Positions 38,457-46,831 of a DNA stretch of 64,000 nt are shown piece by piece. Position 1 is the stretch's first letter. Each line of letters opens with the position of its first letter. The notes under the pieces are model-generated. The model saw only the letters and a program-made list of their open reading frames with translations. It was not told the origin of the DNA and did not search any database. The translations under genes were made by a program, and so were the position numbers. This DNA comes from Akkermansia sp. RCC_12PD (GTDB lineage Bacteria; Verrucomicrobiota; Verrucomicrobiia; Verrucomicrobiales; Akkermansiaceae), in contig NZ_CP143889.1 in the NCBI RefSeq assembly GCF_036417355.1, positions 124,001 to 188,000 on the forward strand, read 5' to 3'.

Positions 38457-39894
38457 ATGAAGCACATCCACCTCCTGTTGCTGGCTTTTCTGGCTTTGTT
38501 TGCGGGCGCTCCGTTCCGGGCGGCCGCGGAAGAATCTTTCCGCGACAAGGTTGTCCTCATTCCCGTGGGGGAGGACGCCCTGACCAGCAAGCAGAGCTTC
38601 GGCTTCATGACCCGCATTCTGGAACGGGCGCAGAAGGAACAGGCCCGCGCCGTGGTGTTTGAGATGAACACGCCCGGCGGCCTGGCCTGGGAAACCAGCG
38701 AGATGATGATGAAGAGCATCCAGCCGCTGACCATCCCCACTTATGCCTACGTGAACCCCAAGGCAATGTCCGCGGGGGCCCTCATTTCCGCGGCGTGCGA
38801 CAAGATTTACATGGCTCCCGTTTCCTCCATCGGGGCGGCGGGCATCATCACTTCCTCCGGGGAGGAGATGGACCCCGTGATGCGCAAGAAGGCGGAGAGC
38901 GCCTTCTGGGCCTTCACGCGTTCCGTAGTGACGGAGAAGGGATACCGCCCGGAAGTGATCAAAGCCATGATGATTCCGTCCGAAGAGGTGCAGGAGTTCG
39001 GCCCCGTCAAGCTGGAGAAGGGAGCCCTGCTGACCCTGACGGGCAAGGAGGCCGCCACCCGGCTAGATGACGGAAAGCCCCTGCTGGCGCAGGGAACGGC
39101 CACCTCCGTGGCGGACCTGCTGGCGCAGGAGAAAGTGGACGCCCCCGTGGTCACGGCAGTGCCTACCGCCTTTGAAAAGATCGGCCTGTGGATTGCGTGG
39201 GCCTCCCCCCCTCCTGATTCTGCTGGGCATCGGCGGCATTTACATGGAGTTCAAGACGCCGGGATTCGGCATCGGGGGCATCGTGGCCATTGCCGCGTTC
39301 GCCCTGTTCTTTTTCGGCAACAACATCGCCGGAAACCTGGCCGGATACGAAACGGCCGCCCTGCTCGTGCTGGGGGTCATTCTGCTGTGCGTGGAATTTT
39401 TCGTCATTCCCGGCACGTTCATTGCCGCCATTGCGGGCGGCATCTGCATCTTCCTGGCGCTGTTCGGCGGCATGATCAGTTCCTGGGAATGGGACAACGT
39501 CATCCGCGGAGGCCAGTGGGAAGACTTCAACACCGTCGCCCTGGTCCTGGGCGTTCCCCTGCTGAAGCTGGTGCTGGGCTTGACGGGCGGCGCCATTGTC
39601 ATCACCATCTTGATGAAGTACCTGCCTGATTCCGTGCTGATGCGCCGCGTGACCAACGCCACCGTAAGCGGCGGCCCCGCCGGGGAGGCCGTGAGCATTA
39701 CGCGCGTCCAGGTCGGAGACCGGGGGAACGCCGTCACGGAACTGAAGCCCAACGGCAAGGCCATGATCAATGGCGAAATATGCGAGGTTTTCTCTCGACA
39801 AGGCATACTGATTAAGGGTACCCCTGTGCGCGTCGTGGACATACGTCCGTTCGACCTCGTCGTCGTCAGGGACGAATCCCCCGCCGGGGAATAA
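38457..39894 (+). pseudogene. nfeD: NfeD-family membrane serine protease, reading frame broken at a C7 tract
   Basis: The first frame (38457 to about 39205) carries a signal peptide and the ClpP-like protease domain: VVFEMNTPGGLAWETSEMM, then NPKAMSAGALISAACDKIYMAP with the catalytic Ser. The second frame (to 39894) carries the membrane domain (GIGGIYMEFKTPGFGIGG, several transmembrane helices) and the C-terminal OB-like NfeD domain (GDRGNAVTELKPNGKAMING). They meet at seven C (39205-39211). With six C the frame reads WIAWASPLLILLGIGGIY, exactly as expected for the family, and gives about 478 residues. Functional residues are intact, so slippage, phase variation or sequencing error must be considered. 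It lies 27 bases upstream of rimO. Confidence 0.87.
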
Positions 39895-39921
39895 TCCGCA
39901 TCACTCTTTTCCACTACTGCC

Positions 39922-41280
39922 ATGTCTCTCACCGTTGGACTCATTTCCCTGGGTTGTCCCAAGAATTTGATCGATTCCGAAATCATGATCGGCCACCTGC
40001 AGAAGGCGGGCATGACGATGACGCCGGACGCGGAACTGGCGGACGTGATGGTGGTCAATACCTGCGCGTTCATCGACCAGGCCAAGCAGGAAGCCATAGA
40101 CGCCATTCTGGACGTGGTGCGCGCCAGGGAAAGCGGAACCTATCCGGAAAACCAGAAGCTGATTGTGGCGGGATGCCTGTCCCAGCGTTTCCACAAGGAA
40201 CTTCCCGCCCTGCTGCCGGAGGTGGACGCGTTCATCGGCCCGGACCAGATCACCCGCCTGCCGGAGATTATCACGGAAGTGATGAACCGGACCGTGCGGA
40301 ACAAGAATTTCGTGGAAGGCAAATGCAAGTACGTTCCGGACTGGGAAACGCCGCGCTACCGCCTGACGCCTCCGCACAGCGCCTATATCAAGATAGCGGA
40401 AGGCTGCAACCACGGATGCGCCTACTGCATTATTCCGATGATCCGCGGACGCCACCGCAGCCGTTCCCAGGAGGATGTGGTGCGTGAGGCGGAAGCCCTG
40501 GTCAGGGCCGGCGTGAAGGAAATCAACCTTATTGCCCAGGATATCACGTACTACGGCATGGACAAGTGGACGGACGCGCGCCCGAACCGCCGCAGCGCGG
40601 TGGATTCCTCCCGCGGGGAATCCCTGGCCTCCCTGATCCGCGCCCTGAATGCGATTGAAGGGGAATTCTGGATCCGCCTGCTTTACACCCACCCCGCCCA
40701 CTGGAGCGACGAGCTGACAGCCGCTATCGCGGAAAGCCCGAAGGTGGCCCGGTACGTGGACATTCCCCTCCAGCATATTTCCGACAACATGCTCAGCGCC
40801 ATGCAGCGCGTGACGGACGGGGACTACATCCGCAACCTTCTCAGGGACATCCGGAAGGCCGTGCCGGGCATCGCCATCCGCACCACTTTCATCACCGGCT
40901 TCCCTGGAGAGACGGAAGACGACCATCAGGAACTGATGGAGTTCATCGAGGAATTCCGCTTTGAACGCGCCGGCATTTTCACCTTTTCAAGGGAAGAGGG
41001 AACCAGGGCCTACAACATGCCCGACCAAGTCCATCACCGCACGAAAGCGCGCCGCTACAATGAGGCAACCATGCTTCTCACGCGCATTGCCTCGGAGATC
41101 GGGCAAAAGCAGATCGGCCGGCAAATCAGGGTTTTGGTAGATGCTCCCGGCACGGCCAGAACAGAGTGGGACGCCCCGGACATTGACGGAACCGTTTCCG
41201 TCCCCCCCACACTGCCCGTGGGCGAATTTGCAACGGTCACGGTGACGGACGCCGTGGCCTATGAGCTGACGGCGGAATAA
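39922..41280 (+). CDS. rimO: Ribosomal protein S12 methylthiotransferase RimO
   Basis: A radical-SAM enzyme of 452 residues that methylthiolates an aspartate of ribosomal protein S12. The N-terminal cluster-binding domain has ISLGCPKNLIDSEIM and VVNTCAFIDQAKQEAID. The radical-SAM motif is CNHGCAYCIIP, followed by EINLIAQDITYYGMD and the C-terminal TRAM domain (GRQIRVLVDAP). The CPKNLIDSE pattern separates RimO from MiaB. The start is preceded by CTTTTCCACTACTGCC with no Shine-Dalgarno motif. It probably shares a transcript with nfeD. Confidence 0.96.
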   Translation: MSLTVGLISLGCPKNLIDSEIMIGHLQKAGMTMTPDAELADVMVVNTCAFIDQAKQEAIDAILDVVRARESGTYPENQKLIVAGCLSQRFHKELPALLPEVDAFIGPDQITRLPEIITEVMNRTVRNKNFVEGKCKYVPDWETPRYRLTPPHSAYIKIAEGCNHGCAYCIIPMIRGRHRSRSQEDVVREAEALVRAGVKEINLIAQDITYYGMDKWTDARPNRRSAVDSSRGESLASLIRALNAIEGEFWIRLLYTHPAHWSDELTAAIAESPKVARYVDIPLQHISDNMLSAMQRVTDGDYIRNLLRDIRKAVPGIAIRTTFITGFPGETEDDHQELMEFIEEFRFERAGIFTFSREEGTRAYNMPDQVHHRTKARRYNEATMLLTRIASEIGQKQIGRQIRVLVDAPGTARTEWDAPDIDGTVSVPPTLPVGEFATVTVTDAVAYELTAE

Positions 41281-41288
41281 CCGTACAA

Positions 41289-41359
41289 GGCGGCTGGATT
41301 CAAATATTGAAGATTAAATACTAAAGGCTGAAAGCCGCTTTTTCCAAATACTGCGGCTT
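41289..41359. terminator. Terminator region between rimO and the convergent lipoprotein gene
   Basis: GGCGGCT (41289-41295) can pair with AGCCGC (41333-41338), followed by TTTTTCC, as a plus-strand terminator with a long loop. The same right arm (AAGCCGC, 41332-41338) can instead pair with GCGGCTT (41353-41359). Either would suit the space between two convergent genes. Confidence 0.4.
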
Positions 41360-41413
41360 CCCGCAATCTTCAGCAGTCAGTCTCTGAATGTTCCATCTCT
41401 GCCCAAAGAAGCG

Positions 41414-42031
41414 TCACTGCTTCACACTGGATTCGGGCAGCGGCACGTTTTCCACAGGAGCAGGCGACGGCTGGGGAATGACGGCGGGTGCCAGGGAACC
41501 GGGAGCTCCCGGCTGGACGGGGACAAGGGAAGTATTCAAATCCAGTTCCCGGGAAGCGGCCGCGGCTTCCGGACTAACGGCGCCCGTATTGGCAGGCAGC
41601 GGCAGCAGTCCGCCGTCCTGGCCGAACATATCGGTACCGGAAACGGAGAAGAATCCCACGACTTCCTGCGGATTGACGATTTCCGAAAGACTTACATAGC
41701 CCTGCCGCCCGTCCTCAAATTCCACCTTGGCGAACAGTTCACCGCAAACAAGAACTTTCGCGGAAGCCGCCCCGTTCATGACCTTTCCACTGGTGGAGAA
41801 ACTGCTTTCAGGATTCTGTTCAAAAACCACCAGCTTTTCTTTCTTGAAGGTGATGGAATCCCCCGGCTTGTAAACGGCCTGTTCCGCATTGGCCTTCGCC
41901 GCCATTTTCTTGGATGTGATGCCTACCGGGTCAAGGGCGGAACTCTGGCGTTCCCATGGATTCACGTGCTTGTTCGTACTGCAGGATGCCAGCACCAGCA
42001 ACAGGGCGGAAGAAAGCAATGCAAGTTTCAT
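41414..42031 (-). CDS. Hypothetical lipoprotein with Pro-rich tail
   Basis: A 205-residue protein with a clear lipoprotein signal (MKLALLSSALLLVLASCSTN). The middle, about residues 55-130, has an SH3-like flavour (GDSITFKKEKLVVFE, AKVLVCGELFAKVEFEDGRQGYVSLSEIV). Bacterial SH3 domains often bind cell-wall peptides, but this similarity is weak. The C-terminal ~60 residues are rich in Pro, Ala and Ser. It is a single-gene unit, convergent with rimO and divergent from malQ. Confidence 0.65.
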   Translation of the reverse strand: MKLALLSSALLLVLASCSTNKHVNPWERQSSALDPVGITSKKMAAKANAEQAVYKPGDSITFKKEKLVVFEQNPESSFSTSGKVMNGAASAKVLVCGELFAKVEFEDGRQGYVSLSEIVNPQEVVGFFSVSGTDMFGQDGGLLPLPANTGAVSPEAAAASRELDLNTSLVPVQPGAPGSLAPAVIPQPSPAPVENVPLPESSVKQ

Positions 42032-42242
42032 TGTTCCGCATCATAATCACAGGTCCCGGCCTAGGAAAGCAGAATTTCATGCAGAGTTCTCCTTCATAAG
42101 CCGCTCATGGCACTGCCACACATCAGGGCGTATGCATGCGCATTAGACTTGCCGCTTTCCCCTTTGGAATGCTACTTTCTTTTCCAGCCTGTCTCCGAAC
42201 CATGTTCCACGGCGGATGAGGGCTCGCACCAGAAAATCTGCT

Positions 42243-44102
42243 ATGGATGAAAAGAGACTAGCCGGCGTCGTTCTGCCTTTGTTTTCCCTGCGCCGCAATA
42301 ATGACCACGGCATCGGGGATCTGACGGCCCTGCGCCAGTGGATAGACTGGGCGGCGGACGCTCATGTGGGATTTCTTCAGTTGCTGCCCGTCAATGCCTT
42401 GGGACGGGACGAATGCCCCTCCCCCTATTCCGCCATCAGTTCCATTGCGCTGGAACCCCTGTACCTTTCCCTGGAACCCTGGACCGTACCCGGCCTGGAA
42501 GAACGCGTCTTTAACGAGACGGGAGACACGCCGCCCTGGGAACAGCCTTCCGGCCCGGACCTGGTGGACTACCCCAAGGTCCGCTCCTGGAAGATGTGGA
42601 TTCTGCGCGGCGCATGGCACAATTTCCGGACCAAGCCGGAATATGCGGGCATCATGCCCAAGTTCCGGGAATGGGTGAAGGAACAGGGAAGCTGGCTGGA
42701 AGACTTCGTGTGCTTCCAGGTGCTCTGCGACCTGTTCGGCACGGCGATCTGGTGGCACTGGCCGGAACAGGACCCGGCGCGCGCCAAGGCCATTGCCGCC
42801 GACTACGAGGAAGAGAAGGATTTCTCCCGCTGGCTTCAATGGCTCTGCGAGAAGCAGTGGGAATTCATCCGGATTTATGCGGATGAACGCAACGTGAAGC
42901 TGATGGGGGATATTCCCATCGGCGTTTCCCTGTCCAGTTCCGATGTCTTTTTTGAACGCCACCTGTTCAATACGGACTGGTGCGGCGGCGCTCCGGCGGA
43001 AGGCAATTATGCCGCGGACCCGTTCACGGCCAAATGGGGCCAGAACTGGGGCATTCCCCTGTACAAATGGGATGTGATGGCCCAGGACAACTTCGCCTGG
43101 TGGCGCCGCAGGGTAAAGTACTGCACCAAAATTTTCAGCATGTACAGGATCGACCACATCCTGGGCTTTTACCGCATTTACGCCTTCCCGTGGAAACCCA
43201 CGGAGAACGACGTTTTCCTGCCCCTGACACGGGAGCAGGCCGCCGAAAGAACCGGAGGCCGCCTGCCCGCCTTCAAGCCGCGCGGCGACGACCAGGTGTG
43301 GGAACGCAACATGAATCTGGCGGACGGGGACTTGTACCTGCGCCTTGTGCTGTCCGCCGCCCCCGGCGTCAGCGTGGTGGGGGAAGACCTGGGCTGCGTG
43401 CCGGATTACGTGCGCCCGAACATGCGCCAGCTCGATATTCCCGGCTTCAAGATTCCCCACTGGGAGATCAAGCCGGACGGCTCCATCATCCTGGGCAAGG
43501 AATATCACGAATGCTCTTTCGCAGCATTCGGCACGCATGATTTTGAAACGCTCATGCAGACGTGGAACGACAGCTATGCCAAGATCGAACGCGCCCGCAA
43601 GCTGAATCTGTGGATGGGGGGCGTTCCCAAAACTCCTTCCAATCCGGAACAGGAACACATCATCAAGGAAGCGGAAGACGGCGCACGCCTGCTGAAATGG
43701 TTTGCCGACTACTGCGGAATGCAGCCGGAAACCTGGATGTCCTACTGGAATCTGGAGATCAAGACGGCCATGTACCGCGCCCTGTTCCGCTCCAAATCCC
43801 GTTATTCCGCCATTCTCTGGCCCGCCCTGTTCGATATCAACAAGCGACTGAATATTCCCGGCACCACCGGAGGCACCAACTGGAGGGAGCGCATGCCCTT
43901 CAAGGCCGTGGAAGCCTGTTCCATGCCGCAGACCGCATGGCTGCGCTCCATCATTGACGACTCCGACCGCACGCCGCTCCAGGGGGAAGACGCCATCAAC
44001 GCACTCAAGGCATCCAGCAAGCGCATTTTCCCGAAGGTGACCGTGAACAACGAACGCTTCCTGAAACGGATGCTGATGTGGCCCAACGGCAAATCGCTTT
44101 AA
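42243..44102 (+). CDS. malQ: 4-alpha-glucanotransferase (GH77, amylomaltase)
   Basis: A 619-residue GH77 enzyme that transfers alpha-1,4-glucan segments between maltooligosaccharides or glycogen-derived chains. Family landmarks are the N-terminal GIGDLTALRQWIDWAADAHVGFLQLLPVNALG with SPYSAISSIALEPLYL, the nucleophile region MYRIDHILGFYRIYAFP, the acid/base region VVGEDLGCVPDYVR, and FGTHDFETLMQTW. The start at MDEKRLAG is chosen over an ORF start nine codons upstream. With the broken GH13 gene at 15.5-17.2 kb it points to alpha-glucan or glycogen metabolism. Confidence 0.94.
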   Translation: MDEKRLAGVVLPLFSLRRNNDHGIGDLTALRQWIDWAADAHVGFLQLLPVNALGRDECPSPYSAISSIALEPLYLSLEPWTVPGLEERVFNETGDTPPWEQPSGPDLVDYPKVRSWKMWILRGAWHNFRTKPEYAGIMPKFREWVKEQGSWLEDFVCFQVLCDLFGTAIWWHWPEQDPARAKAIAADYEEEKDFSRWLQWLCEKQWEFIRIYADERNVKLMGDIPIGVSLSSSDVFFERHLFNTDWCGGAPAEGNYAADPFTAKWGQNWGIPLYKWDVMAQDNFAWWRRRVKYCTKIFSMYRIDHILGFYRIYAFPWKPTENDVFLPLTREQAAERTGGRLPAFKPRGDDQVWERNMNLADGDLYLRLVLSAAPGVSVVGEDLGCVPDYVRPNMRQLDIPGFKIPHWEIKPDGSIILGKEYHECSFAAFGTHDFETLMQTWNDSYAKIERARKLNLWMGGVPKTPSNPEQEHIIKEAEDGARLLKWFADYCGMQPETWMSYWNLEIKTAMYRALFRSKSRYSAILWPALFDINKRLNIPGTTGGTNWRERMPFKAVEACSMPQTAWLRSIIDDSDRTPLQGEDAINALKASSKRIFPKVTVNNERFLKRMLMWPNGKSL

Positions 44103-44964
44103 CGGGACGCCGGGAAAAACCCCGGAAAATATGCTCCGCCCGGCACGCAAAAAGGATGCGGGCTCGTCCTCTTCTGAGCCGGAACGCCAGGAAAGCCTGC
44201 CCCGGCAGGCTAGGAGAGGCTGTGCCAGATTCCGGAAAGCAGGAAGGCAGGACGTCGCCCGTCCCTGTATTAATCAGGTTTCCGGCGCACCCAAACACCG
44301 GATTTCCCGCCATTCCAGGCAAGAGAGGCTAAGGACGCGGAACCGAACATCCATCTGCGGGCGCCTATCAATAATATTTTTATCATTATTTTGGATCTCG
44401 TTAGAATAAACAAAAGTACATCAATACCGTACGGGCGATCTTTAACGGATTTGGAATCCGAAATGCATTTCTCAAGGGGAGAAACAGGTACGTGTACCGG
44501 TGAATCAGAGTTTCAGGCTTCCATGACCCGGCATACACTTCCCGTCCCTGCAGAAGCGCCATAAATTCATGAGACCAAATAAATCAGCTCCTTGCAAAGT
44601 CCCGGACAGCAAAAAACGAAGGAGCATTTTCCCTTCCCTGTGCTTCGAAATGTTTCCACTGCCAAAGCCGGAATGCCGCCATTTCCGGGCATTCGGCATG
44701 GAGGAAAACAAGGAGGAATTTGTCCAAATGATTTTTCTTCAGAATCGTAGCTTGACTCCGGATTCCAAATCCGCCAATGAAGCTCCATAATAGAAATCAT
44801 GTTTTGAACTGCAGTTTCTTCTGTAGGAAATCCAGGAAAAATACCGGACTCTTCATCATACTTTCCTGTCCGAATGCGGAAAGCCTTCATCAAAATAATT
44901 CCAAGCAGCTTCCCTTTCCGCATCCATTCTTGCCTCCAAAGAAAAAAGTCTTCATACTCACACC
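44103..44964. other. Intergenic region, 0.86 kb, no gene supported
   Basis: Several short frames are open, the longest on minus at 44567-44923 (118 codons), but none shows a recognisable domain, signal peptide or good start context. A 7-bp hairpin AGCCTGC / GCAGGCT lies at 44194-44211 without a T-tract. The part around 44360-44460 is AT-rich and could hold a promoter. I see nothing more. Confidence 0.5.
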
Positions 44965-45840
44965 ATGAGCTGGAGCTGGAACAAATTGTCCGCCGCCAAA
45001 TGGGAAGACGCCTGGAGCGAACGCATTGCCAGAAATCCGAATGCCGTCATTACGCAAATCAAGGGGGGCAAAACCATCAGAATTGTCGTTTACTGCGATA
45101 CGGAACAAGATGCCCTTATATTGAAAGAACATTTCGGAGGGTCCGTCCGGGAAGTCAAGACACAGGACTGGGTAGCAGCGCAAAACAGGGAGCCGCGCCC
45201 TCCCCTGAAAATCAGGGATTCCCTGCTCATCACGGAACAAACGGATGCCGAAAAGCTGAAAGCCCTGCAACAGCAGTTTCCCAAACGCCGCATCCTGAGC
45301 GTCCCGGCGGAAATGGCCTTCGGCACCGGAGACCATGCCACCACATCCGCCTGCCTGCGCTTCATCTGCGACTTTGCCAAGTCCCGCAAGGGGGCGGACT
45401 GGAGCATGACGGACATCGGCTGCGGTACCGCCGTACTGGCCATGGCCGCGCTGGAACTGGGGGCGGCCCGCGCCGCCGCCTTTGACTTCGACCCGATGGC
45501 CATTGAAGTGGCCCGGCACAACATGGAACGCAACGGCATTACCGATGCCCGGCTGGATTTGTTTGTGGGGGACGTGTTTGAATGGACTCCCACGGCTGGG
45601 CAGAAGGGTGACCTGGTTGTCGCCAACCTGTTTTCCACCATTCTGCAGAAGGCTTTTCCGCGCATCATCACGGCCATGAAGCAAAATGCCGTGCTGGTCA
45701 TTTCCGGTATTCTGGCCTCCCAGTGGGAGGAAACGAAGGCGGCCGCGGAACGCCGCGGACTCACGTTTGACAAAGTAATCAAACGGGGGAAATGGGTGAC
45801 GGCCAAAGGAGGGCTGAGTGCATCAACGGCCCGCGTATAA
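44965..45840 (+). CDS. prmA: Ribosomal protein L11 methyltransferase
   Basis: A 291-residue SAM-dependent methyltransferase expected to methylate ribosomal protein L11. The N-terminal substrate-recognition domain runs to about residue 100. It is followed by the PrmA signature MAFGTGDHATTSACL, motif I DIGCGTAVLAMAALELGA, acidic motif II AFDFDPMAIEVARHN and the motif IV region DLVVANLFSTILQKAFP (NLF in place of the common NI/NLL). The start is preceded by CTTCATACTCACACC with no Shine-Dalgarno motif. The following membrane-protein gene begins inside its last 23 bases. Confidence 0.92.
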   Translation: MSWSWNKLSAAKWEDAWSERIARNPNAVITQIKGGKTIRIVVYCDTEQDALILKEHFGGSVREVKTQDWVAAQNREPRPPLKIRDSLLITEQTDAEKLKALQQQFPKRRILSVPAEMAFGTGDHATTSACLRFICDFAKSRKGADWSMTDIGCGTAVLAMAALELGAARAAAFDFDPMAIEVARHNMERNGITDARLDLFVGDVFEWTPTAGQKGDLVVANLFSTILQKAFPRIITAMKQNAVLVISGILASQWEETKAAAERRGLTFDKVIKRGKWVTAKGGLSASTARV

Positions 45841-46177
45841 TCCCGCGGACACGGCCATAAAAGAAAACGACGGGAGAAAAAACAGCGGCGACTGGAAAAA
45901 CCTGCTCACGGGAGCGTGGGTATTAAGCCTTTTGAGCTATCCGCTGGCGGGCCTGATCATAGGACTGTATCTGGCCGGCTTCATGAGCCTAATCGCGGAA
46001 TATTCCTACATGGCCATCAATTTCCTGCTGTATTTCCATGCCCTGTACCATTTCCGGAGTTACTGGAACGGGAAGATGAATAAGACCATAGGCGTCTTTT
46101 ACCTGCTGCTGCTCATCGTCAATATGCTGATCGCCGCCAGTATTATTCTGTCCATGATCACCTGCTGGCTTGTATAA
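45818..46177 (+). CDS. Hypothetical small membrane protein
   Basis: A 119-residue protein with a polar N terminus (about 28 residues) and three predicted transmembrane segments (around WVLSLLSYPLAGLIIGLYL, YSYMAINFLLYFHALYHF and IGVFYLLLLIVNMLIAASII). I do not recognise a family. It overlaps the end of prmA by 23 bases in another frame, so its translation is probably coupled to prmA. It is convergent with ribE. Confidence 0.65.
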   Translation: MHQRPAYNPADTAIKENDGRKNSGDWKNLLTGAWVLSLLSYPLAGLIIGLYLAGFMSLIAEYSYMAINFLLYFHALYHFRSYWNGKMNKTIGVFYLLLLIVNMLIAASIILSMITCWLV

Positions 46178-46205
46178 ACAGGGAACAGTTCATCATTTCG
46201 GGACA

Positions 46206-46808
46206 TCAAATGCCTGCGCTTTCACGGGCCGTGAACAGCTTTTCCACGTATTTGGCCAGCATGTCCACTTCCAGGTTTACGGGCTGTCCGATCACGGCGT
46301 CCTGAAGGTTGGTGCGGCCGAAGGTATGAGGGGTAATCCAGAATTCCAGCAAGGTTCCGTTGAGATTGGCAATGGTCAGGGAAATGCCGTCAATGGTGAT
46401 GGAGCCCTTGTCAATGCAGTAGCGGGCCAGTTCATCGGGGATGCGCACTTCCAGCCTGTGATCCTGCCCCACGGGTTCCAGCGCCGTGATCGTTCCGGTG
46501 TTGTCCACGTGCCCCATCACAAAGTGGCCGCCGAAACGGTCCATGGCGGACATGGCGCGTTCCAGATTTACCAGGCTGCCGGGTTTCAGATTCCCTAAGC
46601 TGGTCACCCGGATGGTCTGGGAAAGCAGGTCGAAGGAGACGCGGTTCCCATCCAGGGCATCCACTGTCAGGCAGCACCCGTTCACGGCCACGGAATCCCC
46701 CAGGGAGAGTTCACTGCCGAAAGGGATGTCCAGCGTCAGCCTGGCTCCGCCGTCAATGGGGGTGAACCCCACCACGGTTCCAGTTGTTTCAACAAGTCCG
46801 GTAAACAT
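46206..46808 (-). CDS. ribE: Riboflavin synthase, alpha subunit
   Basis: A 200-residue riboflavin synthase that dismutates two 6,7-dimethyl-8-ribityllumazine molecules into riboflavin. The N terminus MFTGLVETTGTV is diagnostic. The two lumazine-binding repeats are visible: GDSVAVNGCCLTVDAL in the first half, and GSITIDGISLTIANL in the second. FGGHFVMGHVDNTG lies at the end of the first repeat. Family length is normal. The ATG at 46806-46808 is chosen; three further codons are open upstream. No FMN riboswitch is seen upstream. It lies 23 bases downstream of the antiporter gene. Confidence 0.95.
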   Translation of the reverse strand: MFTGLVETTGTVVGFTPIDGGARLTLDIPFGSELSLGDSVAVNGCCLTVDALDGNRVSFDLLSQTIRVTSLGNLKPGSLVNLERAMSAMDRFGGHFVMGHVDNTGTITALEPVGQDHRLEVRIPDELARYCIDKGSITIDGISLTIANLNGTLLEFWITPHTFGRTNLQDAVIGQPVNLEVDMLAKYVEKLFTARESAGI

Positions 46809-46831
46809 AAGAGTCAATCAGGATTCGGCGT

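Noticed and set aside
42258-44150. 630-codon frame on minus opposite malQ
   Set aside because: Antisense shadow of a clear GH77 enzyme.
44567-44923. 118-codon frame on minus in the 44.1-44.9 kb gap
   Set aside because: No domain, no signal peptide and no homology that I recognise; composition and start context are not convincing.
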